Assembly (NCBI GenBank): GCA_029204225.1
Contig: CM055111.1
Span: forward strand, 26,321,540 to 26,385,539
Length of the DNA: 64,000 nt
Source of the DNA: Diphasiastrum complanatum
Lineage: Eukaryota; Streptophyta; Lycopodiopsida; Lycopodiales; Lycopodiaceae
Direction of reading: 5' to 3'
The translations under genes were made by a program, and so were the position numbers. Position 1 is the stretch's first letter; each line of letters starts with the position of its first letter. Shown in pieces: positions 20,954 to 34,240 of the stretch. The notes under the pieces are model-generated. The model made no database searches. It saw only the letters and a list, made by a program, of their open reading frames with translations, and was not told where the DNA came from.

Positions 20954-22237
20954 GAAAGTTCTGCCTTAAGGCTAAGAACAGTATGTCGAGGCCAACAGTG
21001 ATGTCAGAAGTTGAAAATAATGACCTGCACTTTTTTTCTTACCAGGCCACTCGCCGCTTTTCCACCAATTTGAAAGCCAAATCGGCGTCGCCTTCCGAAA
21101 TGCACTCAGTCGTCAACTCCCAACAATGTGCCCAATGGAATGGTGAAACTACTTCTGGCGTACTCCGAACACTTTCTCCACTGCAACCACTCTGTTTTGC
21201 TGTACCGTACTTGTAGGTACAGTCCGGGTGCCCTTCGTTTGGAGGTTATAGCCTTTCGTTTGGGTCAAAACGGGCAAAGGACCCAAAAATAGGGACTTTT
21301 CTAGCTTTTGAACTGTTTCTTCACTTTGAAGAAACTTCACTCTTCACTTGTGAAGGGACCCAACTCAACTTTCAATATGAAAATTTTTAATGAAGTTGAA
21401 GGCCAGAATGCACTTCAATTCTTTAGGGCCTTGTTCAAAGCTCATCCAATGGCTGAACCAGATCTTGTGGTTCAAATTTCTCTCCCATCACAGATTCTGG
21501 ACCGTTGATTCATTTGACACCTCATCTAAAGGTTCAAAGTACATCTGGGCATCGAACCAAACTCCTGTAGACGCTATGGTCTTCAATACACAAAGTTGTT
21601 CATTGGGCGCGCGAAAAACCCGCGACTTCCCTGCCTGCGGCTGCGCCTCCCTTCTCTGAAAACTATCAGATCAAGCTCTCCTGTGGTTCATTTTGAGCAC
21701 GATCTGAGGCCTGGAGCAGGGTCGCTCTACTGAATCCATGACTGTAGAGTGTTCAGTCAGGAAATTCTGTGGAGAAACGGTGATTTTAGCTCAACTTGAC
21801 AAAGTGGCTTTTTCACCTTTTTACCGCAAACCTGCTAGGTTAACTGTCTGGAGACAAATCTCTGACATAAACCTCAGAATCTCTCCATGGCTGATTGACA
21901 GTGTGATTAGCTTCCTTCTTGTCCTTACGGCATCCAAAACGGTGCACAAACAACAAAGAAATCACCAGTTATGTATAAAAAACCGTAACCCCAAGTCCGG
22001 TTTCAATTTTCAGCTGGCTTCGAAATTGTCAATTTTTCACCAAATTTTTCCCTGTCTGATGCTATGCACAGGCTAATAATCCCTCTGCTGAGCTTAGCAA
22101 GTCTCTATAAACTAGAAACCGTGCACCAGTGCTTCTCTTTCCGTGTTTAACCCGCCGTGAAACCTGGAACTCTCAGAATACAGTTCTCCCGAAGCTCTCT
22201 TCAACGACGACACTGTACTGTGTACACTCCCTGTACG
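20954..22237 (-). other. presumed leader of a minus-strand Copia element
   Basis: Lies between a primer binding site and a gag start in the same orientation. It has no convincing reading frame. At 1.3 kb it is long for a leader, so other insertions may be included. Confidence 0.4.
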
Positions 22238-22500
22238 GCTCTGATACCAACTTAGAGTTTGCTTTGCACAGGAACACAGATCATGCGACATAGTAACACA
22301 GACAGAAAACACTCTCCTCAGCAAGCTCACATAGCAACTGTATTTCTCAAAATGAAATTACACTGTACATATAGTTGTTCACTCAGGCAACCCATGCATG
22401 ACCCAGGTTGCTGTTGGCGGGATGCGTGTCCTGTTGACTTGCCTCGTGGCGAGGCCAAATGATCCTTATCCACTGATAGGACCCACAGTATAGTAACACA
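22238..22500 (-). mobile_element. Copia primer binding site and 5' LTR
   Basis: Complement of 22238-22249 is TGGTATCAGAGC, the initiator tRNA-Met primer site. The LTR would be about 22250-22500 on the minus strand, beginning TGTGTTACTATACTG. The LTR end next to the primer site (AAACTCTAAGT) lacks the usual CA, so the exact border is uncertain. Confidence 0.65.
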
Positions 22501-22539
22501 GTGATTCTAACTTTAATTCTAACTAAGATGACATCCTGG

Positions 22540-23268
22540 CTAACGAATATCTTCGATTGATAGGATCGAACAACTTGTAGGAGGCTTGATCTGGAGTAGT
22601 GTAGCTAATGGAAATACATTTGATACTTTGGAAGTTGAGCTTCTTCCTGAGATCATGAGGAATCTGCGCATAAGCAGTACATACAAAAACTTGTAAGTTT
22701 GATAAAGAATGTTTGGTGAAATAGCTTCAGCCCTGAAGAACTTCGGAAGTGACGCATGTGATATCATGCACTTTGCTGATTCGACTAAGGTTCTGTTCTT
22801 TCTCTCAGCAAGACCATTTGATTAAGGCGAATAAAAGGTAATGTATTGTTGTTCAATGTCATTGTTAAGGCAATACTCCTTGAATTTGGTGGAGATGTAT
22901 TCTCCCCTGTTGTCAGACTCAATGCTTTGATTCGTTTTCCAATTTGATTTTCTACATGCTCTTTGAATTGTCTGAACTTGATAAAAGCCTCCGATTTTTT
23001 GCTTAATGAAGTAAACATCTTTTCTTCGAGAGAATTTGTCAATAAAGGTAATAAAATACTTTCCATCTAGCAATGATGGAGTTTGCATAGGTCCACATAT
23101 ATCTGAATGAACAACATCTAATAGACCTTTTGTTGCATGCCTATGACTCAATCTAAAAGGAATCCTAGTCTGCTTTCCAAGAATGCAGCTATGGCAGACA
23201 GGGAGATCGATTGTCTGGACATGTTTGAAATAGATGCATAATTCAAGTGTCCTAAGCGATGATGTCAT
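22540..23268 (-). pseudogene. Copia integrase
   Basis: Shows CHSCILGKQTRIPF (end of the HHCC domain), LLDVVHSDICGPMQTPS and FITFIDKFSRR (first catalytic Asp), SDNRGEY (second Asp), then YSP and a shifted NGLAERKNRTL (catalytic Glu) and ASLPKFFRAEAIS. Order and spacing are those of Copia integrase, with at least two frameshifts between 22780 and 22830. Confidence 0.88.
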
Positions 23269-25580
23269 AGTAATGCTTTATTGACAAGAACAGAGGTTTT
23301 CAAGTCTTGATTAGAACAAGAATAACATTGTGCCAATCCATATAAGTATCCATGCCTCTTGCTGAGTGCAAGGATCGTATTACTCCTATCAATAATTTTG
23401 CATTGATCAGATTCAAACTCCACCTTATGACCTAAATCTATAATTCTATTTAGTGATAACATATTTGTAGAGAGTTTAGGAACATACAAAACTTTTGACA
23501 ATAGTTTGAATTGATCATGCTAGAACCTTAATCTTACAATACCTTCACCTTCGATAGTGTGAGTGCTATCATCACCAAGATGAACATACTTCTTTGTGTT
23601 GTAAGGCGTATAGGAATAGAAAATCTCATGACGATTGGTCATATGTTGAGTAGCTCCAGAATCCAGAAACCACGAATCATCCGAATTCGCATTTTTTTTT
23701 CTTTGACCATCAAAGTGGCTTCGTCCATTTCGACTTCAAAAGTTGTAACTATATTTGCTTGTTGATCAGGTTGCTTGGCTGCATTATTCGCTTTGAGAAT
23801 TTGACAGTCCTGGATCTCATGGTTATTGCGCTTGCAATAACTGCAAAACATCTTTTCTTCGAGAGAATTTGTCAACAAAGGTAATAAAATACTTTGCATC
23901 TAGCAATGATGGAGTTTGCATAGGTCCACATATATCTGAATGAACAACATCTAATAGACCTTTTGTTGCATGCCTATGACTCAATCTAAAAGGAATCCTA
24001 GTATGCTTTCCAAGAATGCAGCTATGGCAGACAAGGAGATCGACTTTGCCAGAAGGATAGTCGAGATCAAGTGCTAGGGATTGTTTGGACATGTTTGAAA
24101 TAGATGCATAATTCAAGTGTCCTGAACGATGAGGTCATAGTAATGCTTTATTGACAAGAACAGAGGTTTTCAAGTCTTGATTAGACAAGAATAACATTGT
24201 GCCAATCCATATAAGTATCCATGCCTCTTGCCGAGTGCAAGGATCGTATTACTCCTATCGATAATTTTGCATTGATCAGATTCAAACTCCACCTTATGAC
24301 CTAAATCTATAATTCTATTTACTGATAACATATTTGTAGAGAGTTTAGGAACATACAAAACTTTTGACAATAGTTTGAATTGATCATGCTAGCACCTTAA
24401 TCTTACATTACCTTCACCTTCGATAGTGTGAGTGCTATCGTCACCAAGATGAACATACTTCTTTGTGCTGTAAGGTGTATAGGAATAGAAAATCTCATGA
24501 TGACTGGTCATATGTTGAGTAGCTCTAGAATCCAGAAACCACGAATCATCCGAATTCACATTTTTTTTTTCTTTGACCATCAAAGTGGCTTCGTCCATTT
24601 CGACTTCAAAAGTTGTAACTATATTTGTTTGTTGATCAGGTTACTTGGCTGCATTATTCGCTTTGAGAATTTGACAGTCCTGGATCTCATGGTTATTGCG
24701 CTTGCAGTACCTGCAAAACATCTTTTCTTCGAGAGAATTTGTCAACAAAGGTAATAAAATACTTTGCATCTAGCAATGATGGAGTTTGCATAGGTCCACA
24801 TGTATCTGAATGAACAACATCTAATAGACCTTTTGTTGCATGCTTATGACTCAATGTAAAAGGAATCATAGTCTGCTTTCCAAGAATGCAGCTATGGCAG
24901 ACAGAGAGATTGACTTTGCCAGAAGGATAGTCGAGATCAAGTGCTAGGGATTGTCTGGACATGTTTGAAATAGATGCATAATTCAAGTGTCCTAAGCGAT
25001 GATGTCATAGTAATGCTTTATTGACAAGAACAGAGATTTTCAAGTCTTGATTAGAACAAGAATAACATTGTGCCAATCCATATAAGTATCCATGCCTCTT
25101 GCCGAGTGCAAGGATCGTATTACTCCTATCGATAATTTTGCTTTGATCAGATTCAAACTCCACCTGACCTAAATCTGTAATTCAATTTACTGATAGCATA
25201 TTTGTAGAGAGTTTAGGAACATACAAAACTTTTGACAATAGTTTGAATTGATCATGTTGGAATCTTAATCTTACAATACCTTCACCTTCGATAGTGTGAG
25301 TGCTATCGTCACCAAGATGAACATACTTCTGTGCTGTAAGGCATATAGGAATAGAAAATCTCACGACAATTGGTCATATGTTGAGTAGCTCCAGAATCCA
25401 AAAACCATGAATCATCTGAATTTGCATTTTTTCTTCTTTGACCATCAAAGTGGCTTCGTCCATTTCGACTTCAAAAGTTGTAACTATATTTGCTTGTTGA
25501 TCAGGTTGCTTGGCTGCATTATTCGCTTTGAGAATTTGACAGTCTTGGATCTCATGGTTATTGTGTTTGCAATAACTGAA
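23013..25580 (-). repeat. three tandem ~0.85-kb copies of a Copia pol segment
   Basis: Units at about 23013-23845, 23846-24714 and 24715-25580 each carry, on the minus strand, a zinc knuckle (CSYCKxNNHEIQDC, CCHC type), the protease patch (LDSxATQHMT, HLGDDSTHTIEGEG), VLYVPKLSTNML, the GAG-pre-integrase region and the start of integrase up to KFSRRKDV. Unit joins fall where integrase AAAAGATGTTT meets the same string in the zinc-knuckle reading, suggesting microhomology. Copies are nearly identical with scattered substitutions and share some stops. Confidence 0.88.
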
Positions 25581-25745
25581 AAACATCTTCTTCTTCGATG
25601 AATGTAGATTCGATGCAAACTGCTTGGAGCCTTTCGGCTTCTATTGTGCTTGCAATAGCTGAAAAACATCTTCTTCTATAATGTTCTTGACTTTTAGTCT
25701 GTTTTTGATTCGATGCAAATTGCTTGGAGCCTTTCGGCTTCTATC
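25581..25745 (-). repeat. short diverged duplication next to gag
   Basis: The segment containing GATTCGATGCAAA and TTGGAGCCTTTCGG occurs twice (about 25608-25645 and 25706-25745) with AAAAACATCTTCTTC before each. A smaller duplication at the edge of the triplicated block. Confidence 0.7.
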
Positions 25746-26280
25746 GTGTTGAGCCCTTGTTGACATATAGAGCATGAGAAGAAGAGGTAGATGGAGCGTC
25801 TTGACTTCTTCGATTATCTTCTTGCAACATCATAGTAATAACTCTGGCAAGAGTTGAATCTGAGTGTGTCATGATGATCATCACCCAGTTCTCATTTGTA
25901 GAGGGCAAACTTGAAAGCAATGTCATAATTGCCTCTTGATCATCTATGACTGATCCAACAGCGGCCATCTGTTGCAAGAGATTCTTAAACTGGTTAATAT
26001 GATTATGAAGAGAATTCAACATCTTGAGTGTGAAGAATTTCCTTCGAAGATGTAACTTGGTAGTTACGTCTCTCACATCATATAGTGAGCTCAAGATGTC
26101 CCAAACTTTTTTCGAAGTTTTGGCTTCAGCTACGTGAGTATTTGATATATCGAGGATAATAAGCGCGAAAGCTTTACCATCCTTCAATTTCCACTTTGAG
26201 TCGTCTATGTCATCTTTAGGCTTCACTTCAATACCTGTAACAACATCCCACAACTCGTTAGCGACTAGCAAGGTCTTCAT
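25741..26280 (-). CDS. Copia gag polyprotein (UBN2-type)
   Basis: 179 codons: MKTLLVANELWDVVTG, ALIILDISNTHVAEAKTSKK, VWDILSSLYDVRD, LHLRRKFFTLKML, FKNLLQQMAAVG, ILLSSLPSTNENWV-like motifs. This is the structural core of Copia gag, which forms the virus-like particle of the retrotransposon. The frame is open but lacks the first residues usually upstream of the core (the WkfrM segment), so it is N-terminally short or starts downstream of a disruption. The zinc knuckle lies just downstream in the triplicated block. Confidence 0.88.
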   Translation of the reverse strand: MKTLLVANELWDVVTGIEVKPKDDIDDSKWKLKDGKAFALIILDISNTHVAEAKTSKKVWDILSSLYDVRDVTTKLHLRRKFFTLKMLNSLHNHINQFKNLLQQMAAVGSVIDDQEAIMTLLSSLPSTNENWVMIIMTHSDSTLARVITMMLQEDNRRSQDAPSTSSSHALYVNKGSTR

Positions 26281-26506
26281 CTTAAATTTTCATAAATGAG
26301 AATTGGATCAATTCAGCTTGTCAGCGATGAGGCAACTTTACTTTGAGAATCTATCTGAAACTTTAGTCTGTTGACGTTAAGAGAGATACCGTGCTGTGGA
26401 AATCAATTCTCTGATAACGAAACAAATTGATTCGAACTGAAGAATAATTGATATTCCGAAAGATATCAAGTATAAGAACTTGCGCTCTGATATAGTATTA
26501 GGCCTT

Positions 26507-26518
26507 GCTCTGATACCA
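26507..26518 (-). promoter_or_regulatory. Copia primer binding site (initiator tRNA-Met)
   Basis: Complement reads TGGTATCAGAGC and directly abuts the LTR terminus. Confidence 0.9.
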
Positions 26519-27589
<1,071 letters not shown>

Positions 27590-27899
27590 ATACCAAGGTC
27601 CCATGTGTTGTCCTATTGTAGTCAAGACAATAAAAGGCCTTGTCCTATTGTAACCTATCCTAGTTGTACCTTGTAGCTTACCTACTAGAGTTTACCCATA
27701 AAACCTACAAAAGTCTATGGAAATGGGTCCTACAACTAGCCTGAACTCAAGATCACTCTGTGTTAACCCAAGGTAAAGGTGCCACATAGGATTGATTAGC
27801 ACTAAACTAATCACAATTAAAAAACTTGTCTAGGCAAGGAAGAGGCCCTTTTTGAGTCCAGAAGCGGTCCTAATGACTTTCAAAGTCTAAAGACCATCC

Positions 27900-29560
27900 T
27901 GATCGGTTATACTTCTGCTGACAACACCTACAAGCTGTATAATCCCGATACCCAATAGATTTTATTAGTAGAGATACAGTCTTTATGGAGGATTGGTTCA
28001 TCGACTTCAAGGGCAAAGGTAAAGTTCCATGCGAATCTTTGACACCTGCCACTGTCATGACAATTCGAGCCTCGAGCTCCATCATGCCGATAGTCGACCA
28101 ACTACTTGACAACGAATCAGAGAAAAACATTGATGTTACTCAATGACAAAGGAATGGATCATCACCCAACGCGACCTCCAAGAAAATCGAACCGAGTGTG
28201 CACACAACCACTAAGTATATTCCTGAGTTAGCTTGTCTTTTAATTCAGGAACTTGACTACAATAGAAGAGGCACTTAGCCAATCAGACTTTGATCTCCAG
28301 AGAGAAGCATGGATAGAGAGTATCTCTGTCTGATCAAGAACCAAACATGGTCATTGGTCGAACTACCTGTCGGCGACAATCTTATCAATTGCAAATGGGT
28401 CTTCAAGATCAAGTATAAAGTTGACGGGAGTATTGACCAAAGGAAGGCCCAACTAGTAGCCAGAAGATTTTTTCAGATCCCAAACATTGACTACAATGAG
28501 ACTTTCAATCCAGCAGTCAACCATTTATTGATCCGAGTCCTCTTATCATTTATTGTTGAGGCCAATCTCGAAGTACATCAACTCGATGTACAAACAATTT
28601 ATCTGAATGGAGTTATAGAAGAAGATATTTACATGATACCACCTGAGGGATACGTTCTCGAAGGTATGAAAAATCATGTCCGTAAACTCCCCAAGGCATT
28701 TTATGGCTTGAAACAATCAACAAGAGCTTGGTTTCCAAGGATCAACACATTTCTCATCCAACATGGTTTCAAACTAAGCACTGCTGATTCTAATGTCTAT
28801 TTCAAGTTTGTGCAACATTCCTTCATTATTATCACTTTGTATGTCGATGATGCATTGCTTTTCAGCAACAGTACTGATCATGTGAAGGATGCTACTATTG
28901 TCATTTGAATTTGACATGACCGATCTGGGTGAGGCTCACTATTGTCTAGGAATTCAAATCCACGGAGATAGAGAGAGACAATTGATTTACCTTACTCAAC
29001 AAAGATATCTTCATAATACTCTTATTCGATATAATCTGATTAATTGAAAAGAAGCTCGCTCACCAATGGATCCAGGCTTGTGACTATCAAAGGACCAATG
29101 TCCTCAGACCAAGCATGAAAAGGAGCAAATGAGAGAGTATCTGTATCAGTCAATACTCGACTCTCTCATGTATGCAATAGTCTGTACAAGAGCTGGCATC
29201 ACTTTTGCAGTTAGCTCATTAAGCCAATTCATGGCTAATCCTGGCATCATACATTGGAAGGCTCTTATCAGAGTCATGAGATACATTCAAGCTAAAATGG
29301 ATCTGTGCATCTGCCATGGAGAAGTCGACAACGACAATCTTCATCAACTAAGTGGATATTCATATGTGAGTTGGGGAGGAGATGTAGATACTTGTAAGTT
29401 CACATCTGGAATTAGATTTTTCTTCAAAAACGGTCCTATGTCTTGGAACAGTTGTAAGCAGACCTCCATGCCCTCTCATCCACAGAAGCATAATACATTC
29501 ATGCTTCTCAAGTTATTAAGGAAGCAATTTGGTTGAGAAATTTACTATCAGATATTAGTC
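27900..29560 (+). pseudogene. Ty1/Copia integrase C-terminus, RT and RNase H
   Basis: Plus strand. Remnant YKLYNPDTQ near 27925 (integrase C-terminal). RT starts about 28300: MDREYLCLIKNQTWSLVELP, INCKWVFKIKYKVDG, ETFNPAV, LEVHQLDVQTIYLNG, PPEGYV, KAFYGLKQSTRAW and the catalytic YVDDALLFS. After a frameshift near 28905 it continues MTDLGEAHYCLGIQI. RNase H region 29129-29536: YQSILDSLMYAIVCTRAGI, FMANPGIIHWKALIRVMRYI and SGYSYVSWGGD, in which the usual aspartates are partly lost. Several frameshifts and stops. A terminal purine run CTGGGGGTG at 29574-29582 leads into the 3' LTR. Confidence 0.9.
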
Positions 29561-29581
29561 TAAATTAGTACACTCTGGGGG

Positions 29582-30640
29582 TGTTGGATTTATTTCCTCT
29601 ACTCTCCTAAATCCCATGTTAATCTAGTTCCATTCATATTGCTGTAGTTTTACATGCATTATCGCACAGTCTGCAAAAATACTCTATTATTGAAGACATG
29701 CAAAATAATGGTAGCCTGACTTGTCGGATTTGGATGACTTGTCGGGAAATCCCAAGTTGGTCGACTTATAGGGGAGTCCGACTTATCGACTCAACCAACT
29801 ATCGTCGAGAACCATCAAACAACTATTCTGACTCCATTGACTATCAGCAACGACACGCTCAACTCGGAATAGTTGAAGCCTTCTCACACCCACTTTATGT
29901 ATTGTGCAACTACTTGGACAATGACATCAACAGCCATGATCTATTCAAGATGACACAATGGCTCCATGCCATCTTTTTATACATATATCTGCACAAATGT
30001 AAAATATATATACACTTGGTCATTGTGATCAGTCAATAATGTTAATGCCAAATAAGATAGGCTGATTCCATATATGCTCGAGCGTTCATAGACGCCGAGA
30101 TGACAGTTTATCAAAGACAGACATAGTAGATGCTTTCACATGTTGATTCTTTCTTTTCAGACTGATTGTTAGAATAAGCTCATAGTTGTTACAGATCGTA
30201 GTTAGCTTTGTGAGCATGCGATTGCTTTCACTATTATTTTGTGCTCGCCAACATCATGTATATCTTTTATAAATTCAATCTGAATAGATTACTGTCTTGT
30301 TTTGCGTTCAGATTTTTTTCACTGTTGCATGCTTTTCGCTTTCTGTTCGACTTTATAATTGATTTGTCTGACTATCTACTCTTCCTCTTCTACATAAATG
30401 CAATTAAGCTTTGTTTTGTGTTTGCCCCTCATGGTATTTTTCTTTTGGCCTTTGGAACTGATAGTTGAACGTTTAGACTGTGTTTTTTTCTTTTTTTCTT
30501 TTTAAGATATGCCAAATTTCTCTTTCATTAGTTCTCATGACTATCATTGGTAGTTTTTTTTCCATCAAATTATTTATTTATGTCTTCTAACAAGTCTCAT
30601 TTTCTTTTTGGAGTAGGTTGTTTCAATCAAAGAATATGAG
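29582..30640 (+). repeat. probable 3' LTR of the preceding Copia
   Basis: Begins TGTTGGATTTATTTCC right after a G-run polypurine tract. It shares the TGTTGGATT start and a CCGACTTATCGA patch with the LTR at 26519-27589 but is otherwise diverged. The right end is not defined; 30640 is a guess set by the next LTR-like start. Confidence 0.5.
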
Positions 30641-30642
30641 AG

Positions 30643-31337
30643 TGCTGGATTTCAAAGATCAAGTGGAAATCCACTTGTTAATATGTTTCCTATAAATGGA
30701 AAAACTTAGGAATTTCGAAAACTACAAATTTTGGATAGAAGATCAAACTAAAATCAGAAATCCATTTAGACCTTGAGAATCAAGATCTATTTTGATTCCT
30801 AGCTTGGATTGATGAGTCAACTTGAATCGAATTATATCTCAATCTAGATTGTTTTTTTTTACCCCTAAGATTCAAGGTGTCCATTTTGACCCAAAGAATT
30901 CACTATTATATTTTTCTTGACCCAAGTCTCGAACTCACTGCGATCCAAGGATGACATTGATAGTAATAATCTACTATGTACATAAGTGAGTAAGCTTAAA
31001 AACAATGATCATCTACTATACAACACACTAATAGCAATAATTGATTGTTTGTAATCATTTACCAATATTTAAAAGTAGTAGATCACTTCTCTAAAGTCAA
31101 GGCAAGTGCACATCAGTTCTCAAGGCCAATATAAGATATATCAATCTATGTAATTTGATCTTTTTCAAAAAGTAAGTCTCATATCAATGATTGTATTTTC
31201 ATTTCTATGCAATCGCAATCTCTGCTTCATATTTTCTTGCTTGCCATGCTACAAATCCTTGGATAGGTTTCTACTTTTGACCACTATCCATCCTCACTCT
31301 CTTTGTTTCATTTCAATTTTTTACATGGTATGAGAGC
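30643..31337 (+). repeat. probable Copia 5' LTR and primer site
   Basis: TGGTATGAGAGC at 31326-31337 is one mismatch from the initiator tRNA-Met primer site and is preceded by TTTTTTACA, a usual LTR end. The start TGCTGGATTTC at 30643 is a plausible but unproven left border. Confidence 0.5.
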
Positions 31338-31379
31338 TAGTTCTCTAATTCAACTTAATATCAAAGTGAATAAGATACT

Positions 31380-33396
31380 ACCTTATTTATGTTGAGACGT
31401 CACCTGGAAGTGCAGTACACATTCAAAAGGCATCACTTGGTCTCTAATTTCTATCGGAGATTGACCCTCCAAGATGGATTATCTTCAAGAAGAGATCAAA
31501 AGAAATGGATTATGCTCTAGTTTAAGCTCAGAATCTCAAGCTCTATAATCAAGGAGAAATCAACAAATTATAATCAAGCAGCATAATTGAAGAGCAAAGA
31601 GCAATGAAGATGAAATTCAAAACCAGGATCTTCTTAACCAAGACCACAATTTTTTTGCAAGTATTAGAAGAGGACAAGTCATGCCATCAAAGACTACAGA
31701 ACACAAAAATATAAATTTGAGAAGAAAAATCAATCTCAACCACAAGCCGACACTATTGATATTTGTAAATTGACCCAAATCTATTTCGATCATGGTCTGC
31801 AGTAAACCAACCCAAGTCCAAATATCAAATGAAGATGAGACATTTATAGCCAAATCAGAAGATTTCCAAGATGACAACTCTTTGCATTTGGATTCAAGAA
31901 CAATGACACACTAGTAAAATTTGCTTCATGATCTTAGAACCTTCACTCATTCCAAGGTTGTCCAATTGGGTGACACCTCATCTCACAACATAAAAGATGA
32001 AGGTATTGTCAAACAAAAATTTCAGAATGGTAATGTCAAGTTATTATAAAATGTTCTTTAAGTTCCAAATCTCACTAAAAACTACTCTCAATCAATAGGA
32101 TAGTCAATTTGGTTCATAGGGTCAAGTTCTATACTAAAGGTTGCACTATCTTTTATTGAATCAAGAAGATTTTAGCCTTGGTAAAAGGTGTAGCCACCTC
32201 TATAAATTAAGCCATTGTTTTTTTTTCTAATATTCAAGCTCTTCATACTTTGATTTATGTGAAATAGGATCTACTTTGGCATTTCAGACTAGGCCATGAA
32301 AATCATAGAAAAATATTCAGCAAATGTCAAATTTGAAAATTGATAGAAAATCGATTTCTCAGGTCTGTGAGAGTTGCTTTATAAGAAAACATTCTAGAAC
32401 TCCTTTTAAAATAGAACATACTCGTTTTCAAAAGATTTACTAGATCTCTTTCATAGTGACATTTGTGGGCCTATGCAAACCTCCTCCATAGGGAGAGCTA
32501 AATATCTTCTAACATCTGTTGTTGAATTTTCGTTGGATATGAACTCTCACCCTACATCCGTATGTAGAGCTTTGATTTTTCTTTAAGTCTTTCAAGAAAT
32601 CATGGTGAGGGGATAATACAGAACAAATCTAGAGACATTGGAAATGGGATGAGGTGCATTCTATCATGAACGCGAAGCAAGGGGCCTAATTATAGTGTGA
32701 ACAAAAAATTTGTCTAAACAAAGAATAGATATTAGTGATGTGATGCATTGAAAACAGGGTAAATGATGGTGTTATTGAGTTGAAAAGTTTCCATCAAAGT
32801 CCTACATTTCTTAAGCCATTCTCATAAACTTGAGAAGAGCTAGAGATTTTTGAGCTACTTGAGATTAAAAATATATAAGATTTTCATCCAAGTCCTACAT
32901 TTCATTAATCAATTTCATAGACTTCAGAAGAGATCGAGATTTTTTTTAAGATAAATAGAATAAAACTTTTTTATAGAGCAAGATGCCCACATCGTTGTTG
33001 ATGGAACATCAATTTGAGTGAAGTCCAACACAATTTAAGCCTACATTAAAAATGATGGGAGTGAGATATTGATGAGGTTCAGCATTCACAGACTCACTTC
33101 AAAAGATGGATTGATTCAAAATATTGAGAGCATGGCTAAAATATTCAAGAAAGATGCTTAGTATCTTGTCGAACCTCCTTCGAATGCAAAGATCATCTAC
33201 ACAAAGTGGATCTTCAAGTTGAAGCTTAACCTAGACGATTTGATATTCAGATGGAAAGCTCAACTAGTTGTGAATGGCTATGAACAAGTTTATGAGATAG
33301 ATTACACTGAGACCTTCGGTCCAGTGGTAAAACATCAATCTATTTGAGCATTACTAGTTATCGCAGCTACCAAAAATCTGGACGTTCATCAAATGG
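31380..33396 (+). pseudogene. heavily decayed Ty1/Copia gag-pol
   Basis: Fragments in several frames: HLDSRTMTH and VQLGDTSSHNIKDEGIV near 31890-32020 (protease), VPNLTKN near 32060, LLWHFRLGHENHRK near 32272 (GAG-pre-integrase), CESCFIRKHSRTPF near 32362, a degraded HSDICGPMQTSSIGRAKYL near 32455 (integrase). RT begins near 33160: YLVEPPSNAKIIYTKWIFK, RWKAQLVVNGYEQ, YTETFGPVV and NLDVHQM, ending at 33396, where the pol text stops abruptly against an unrelated minus-strand gene. Many stops. Gag is not recognisable in 31380-31880. Confidence 0.8.
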
Positions 33397-34240
33397 TGCT
33401 AATTCCTTGATTGATATTATTCTTGGTCTGGCAACAGATGTGGCTAAAGTTGGCAATACTTCAAGAACTATCATAAGTTGTTTATCAAAACTTTTATGAG
33501 TGTTTTCACAGGAATTCATTTTTATCCACACAGGTTTCACCACCCCATCATCAATAGTGGCCATGGAGATTATATTTAAACTCCAATGTTGCCTGCAAAA
33601 CAAATATTGTTACCAAAGTAAAGCTTGCACTGCAATAAATAAAGCTCAATATAATACTTACTTGAATGCATAAGAAACCACAAATAGTTTTGCATTTGGA
33701 CTACATTGTACAAAAATCCTCTTCAAAAGATTGAATGCTTCATCAATTTGTGTGTGCTCTTGCTCTACAAAAAGATCAGTGACGATGAAAACTTCTTTCC
33801 TTGAATCTTGATTGATTACGTATTGCAGCAACACTAGCCCACCATCAATTATGACATTTGTTACATGTTCTCTTTTCTTCTTAATAAGTATGTGACAATC
33901 AAAGTCATGAAATCATATTATATAATCAATTTTTGGAATAATTAGATGATTGAGGACGTCAATCTTCTATTTAATAATTTTTTCACATTTATTATAGCAA
34001 TCGGATTCAGAAATTCTTGAGTTGCATCATAAGCATTGCATACTACAATATTCAAATTTATTTATAGTGTTCTCAGGCATTTTTGGTACATCATGATCAG
34101 AAATTAATGAAAATATAGTATCTACATCCCTATTCAAAACCTCTTCTGAAATGCATTCCTTGTATGTCAAAATTTTTGCATCAATACTTGTCAAGCTCTC
34201 ATATTCAAGGGTTTCATTTTTATTGCATTGTTTTTCTTTA
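33397..34240 (-). pseudogene. unrecognised spliced gene fragment
   Basis: Minus strand. Exon 33900-33662 is fully open (DCHILIKKKREHVTNVIIDGG, EVFIVTDLFVEQEHTQIDEA, FNLLKRIFVQCSPNAKLFVV). It ends at the donor CAA|GTAAGT and joins in phase across a 69-base intron (acceptor TTTTGCAG at 33600-33593) to exon 33592-33397 (QHWSLNIISMATIDDGVVKP, LMIVLEVLPTLATSVARPR). Upstream, 34240-33905 shows open patches (NETLEYESLTSIDAKILTYK and VVCNAYDATQEFLNPI) broken by stops and frame changes. The 3' end is cut by the Copia fragment at 33396. I do not recognise the product. Confidence 0.5.

Noticed and set aside
23013-25580. CRISPR-like repeat array
   Set aside because: Units are 0.85 kb with Copia coding content and no short direct repeats with unique spacers.
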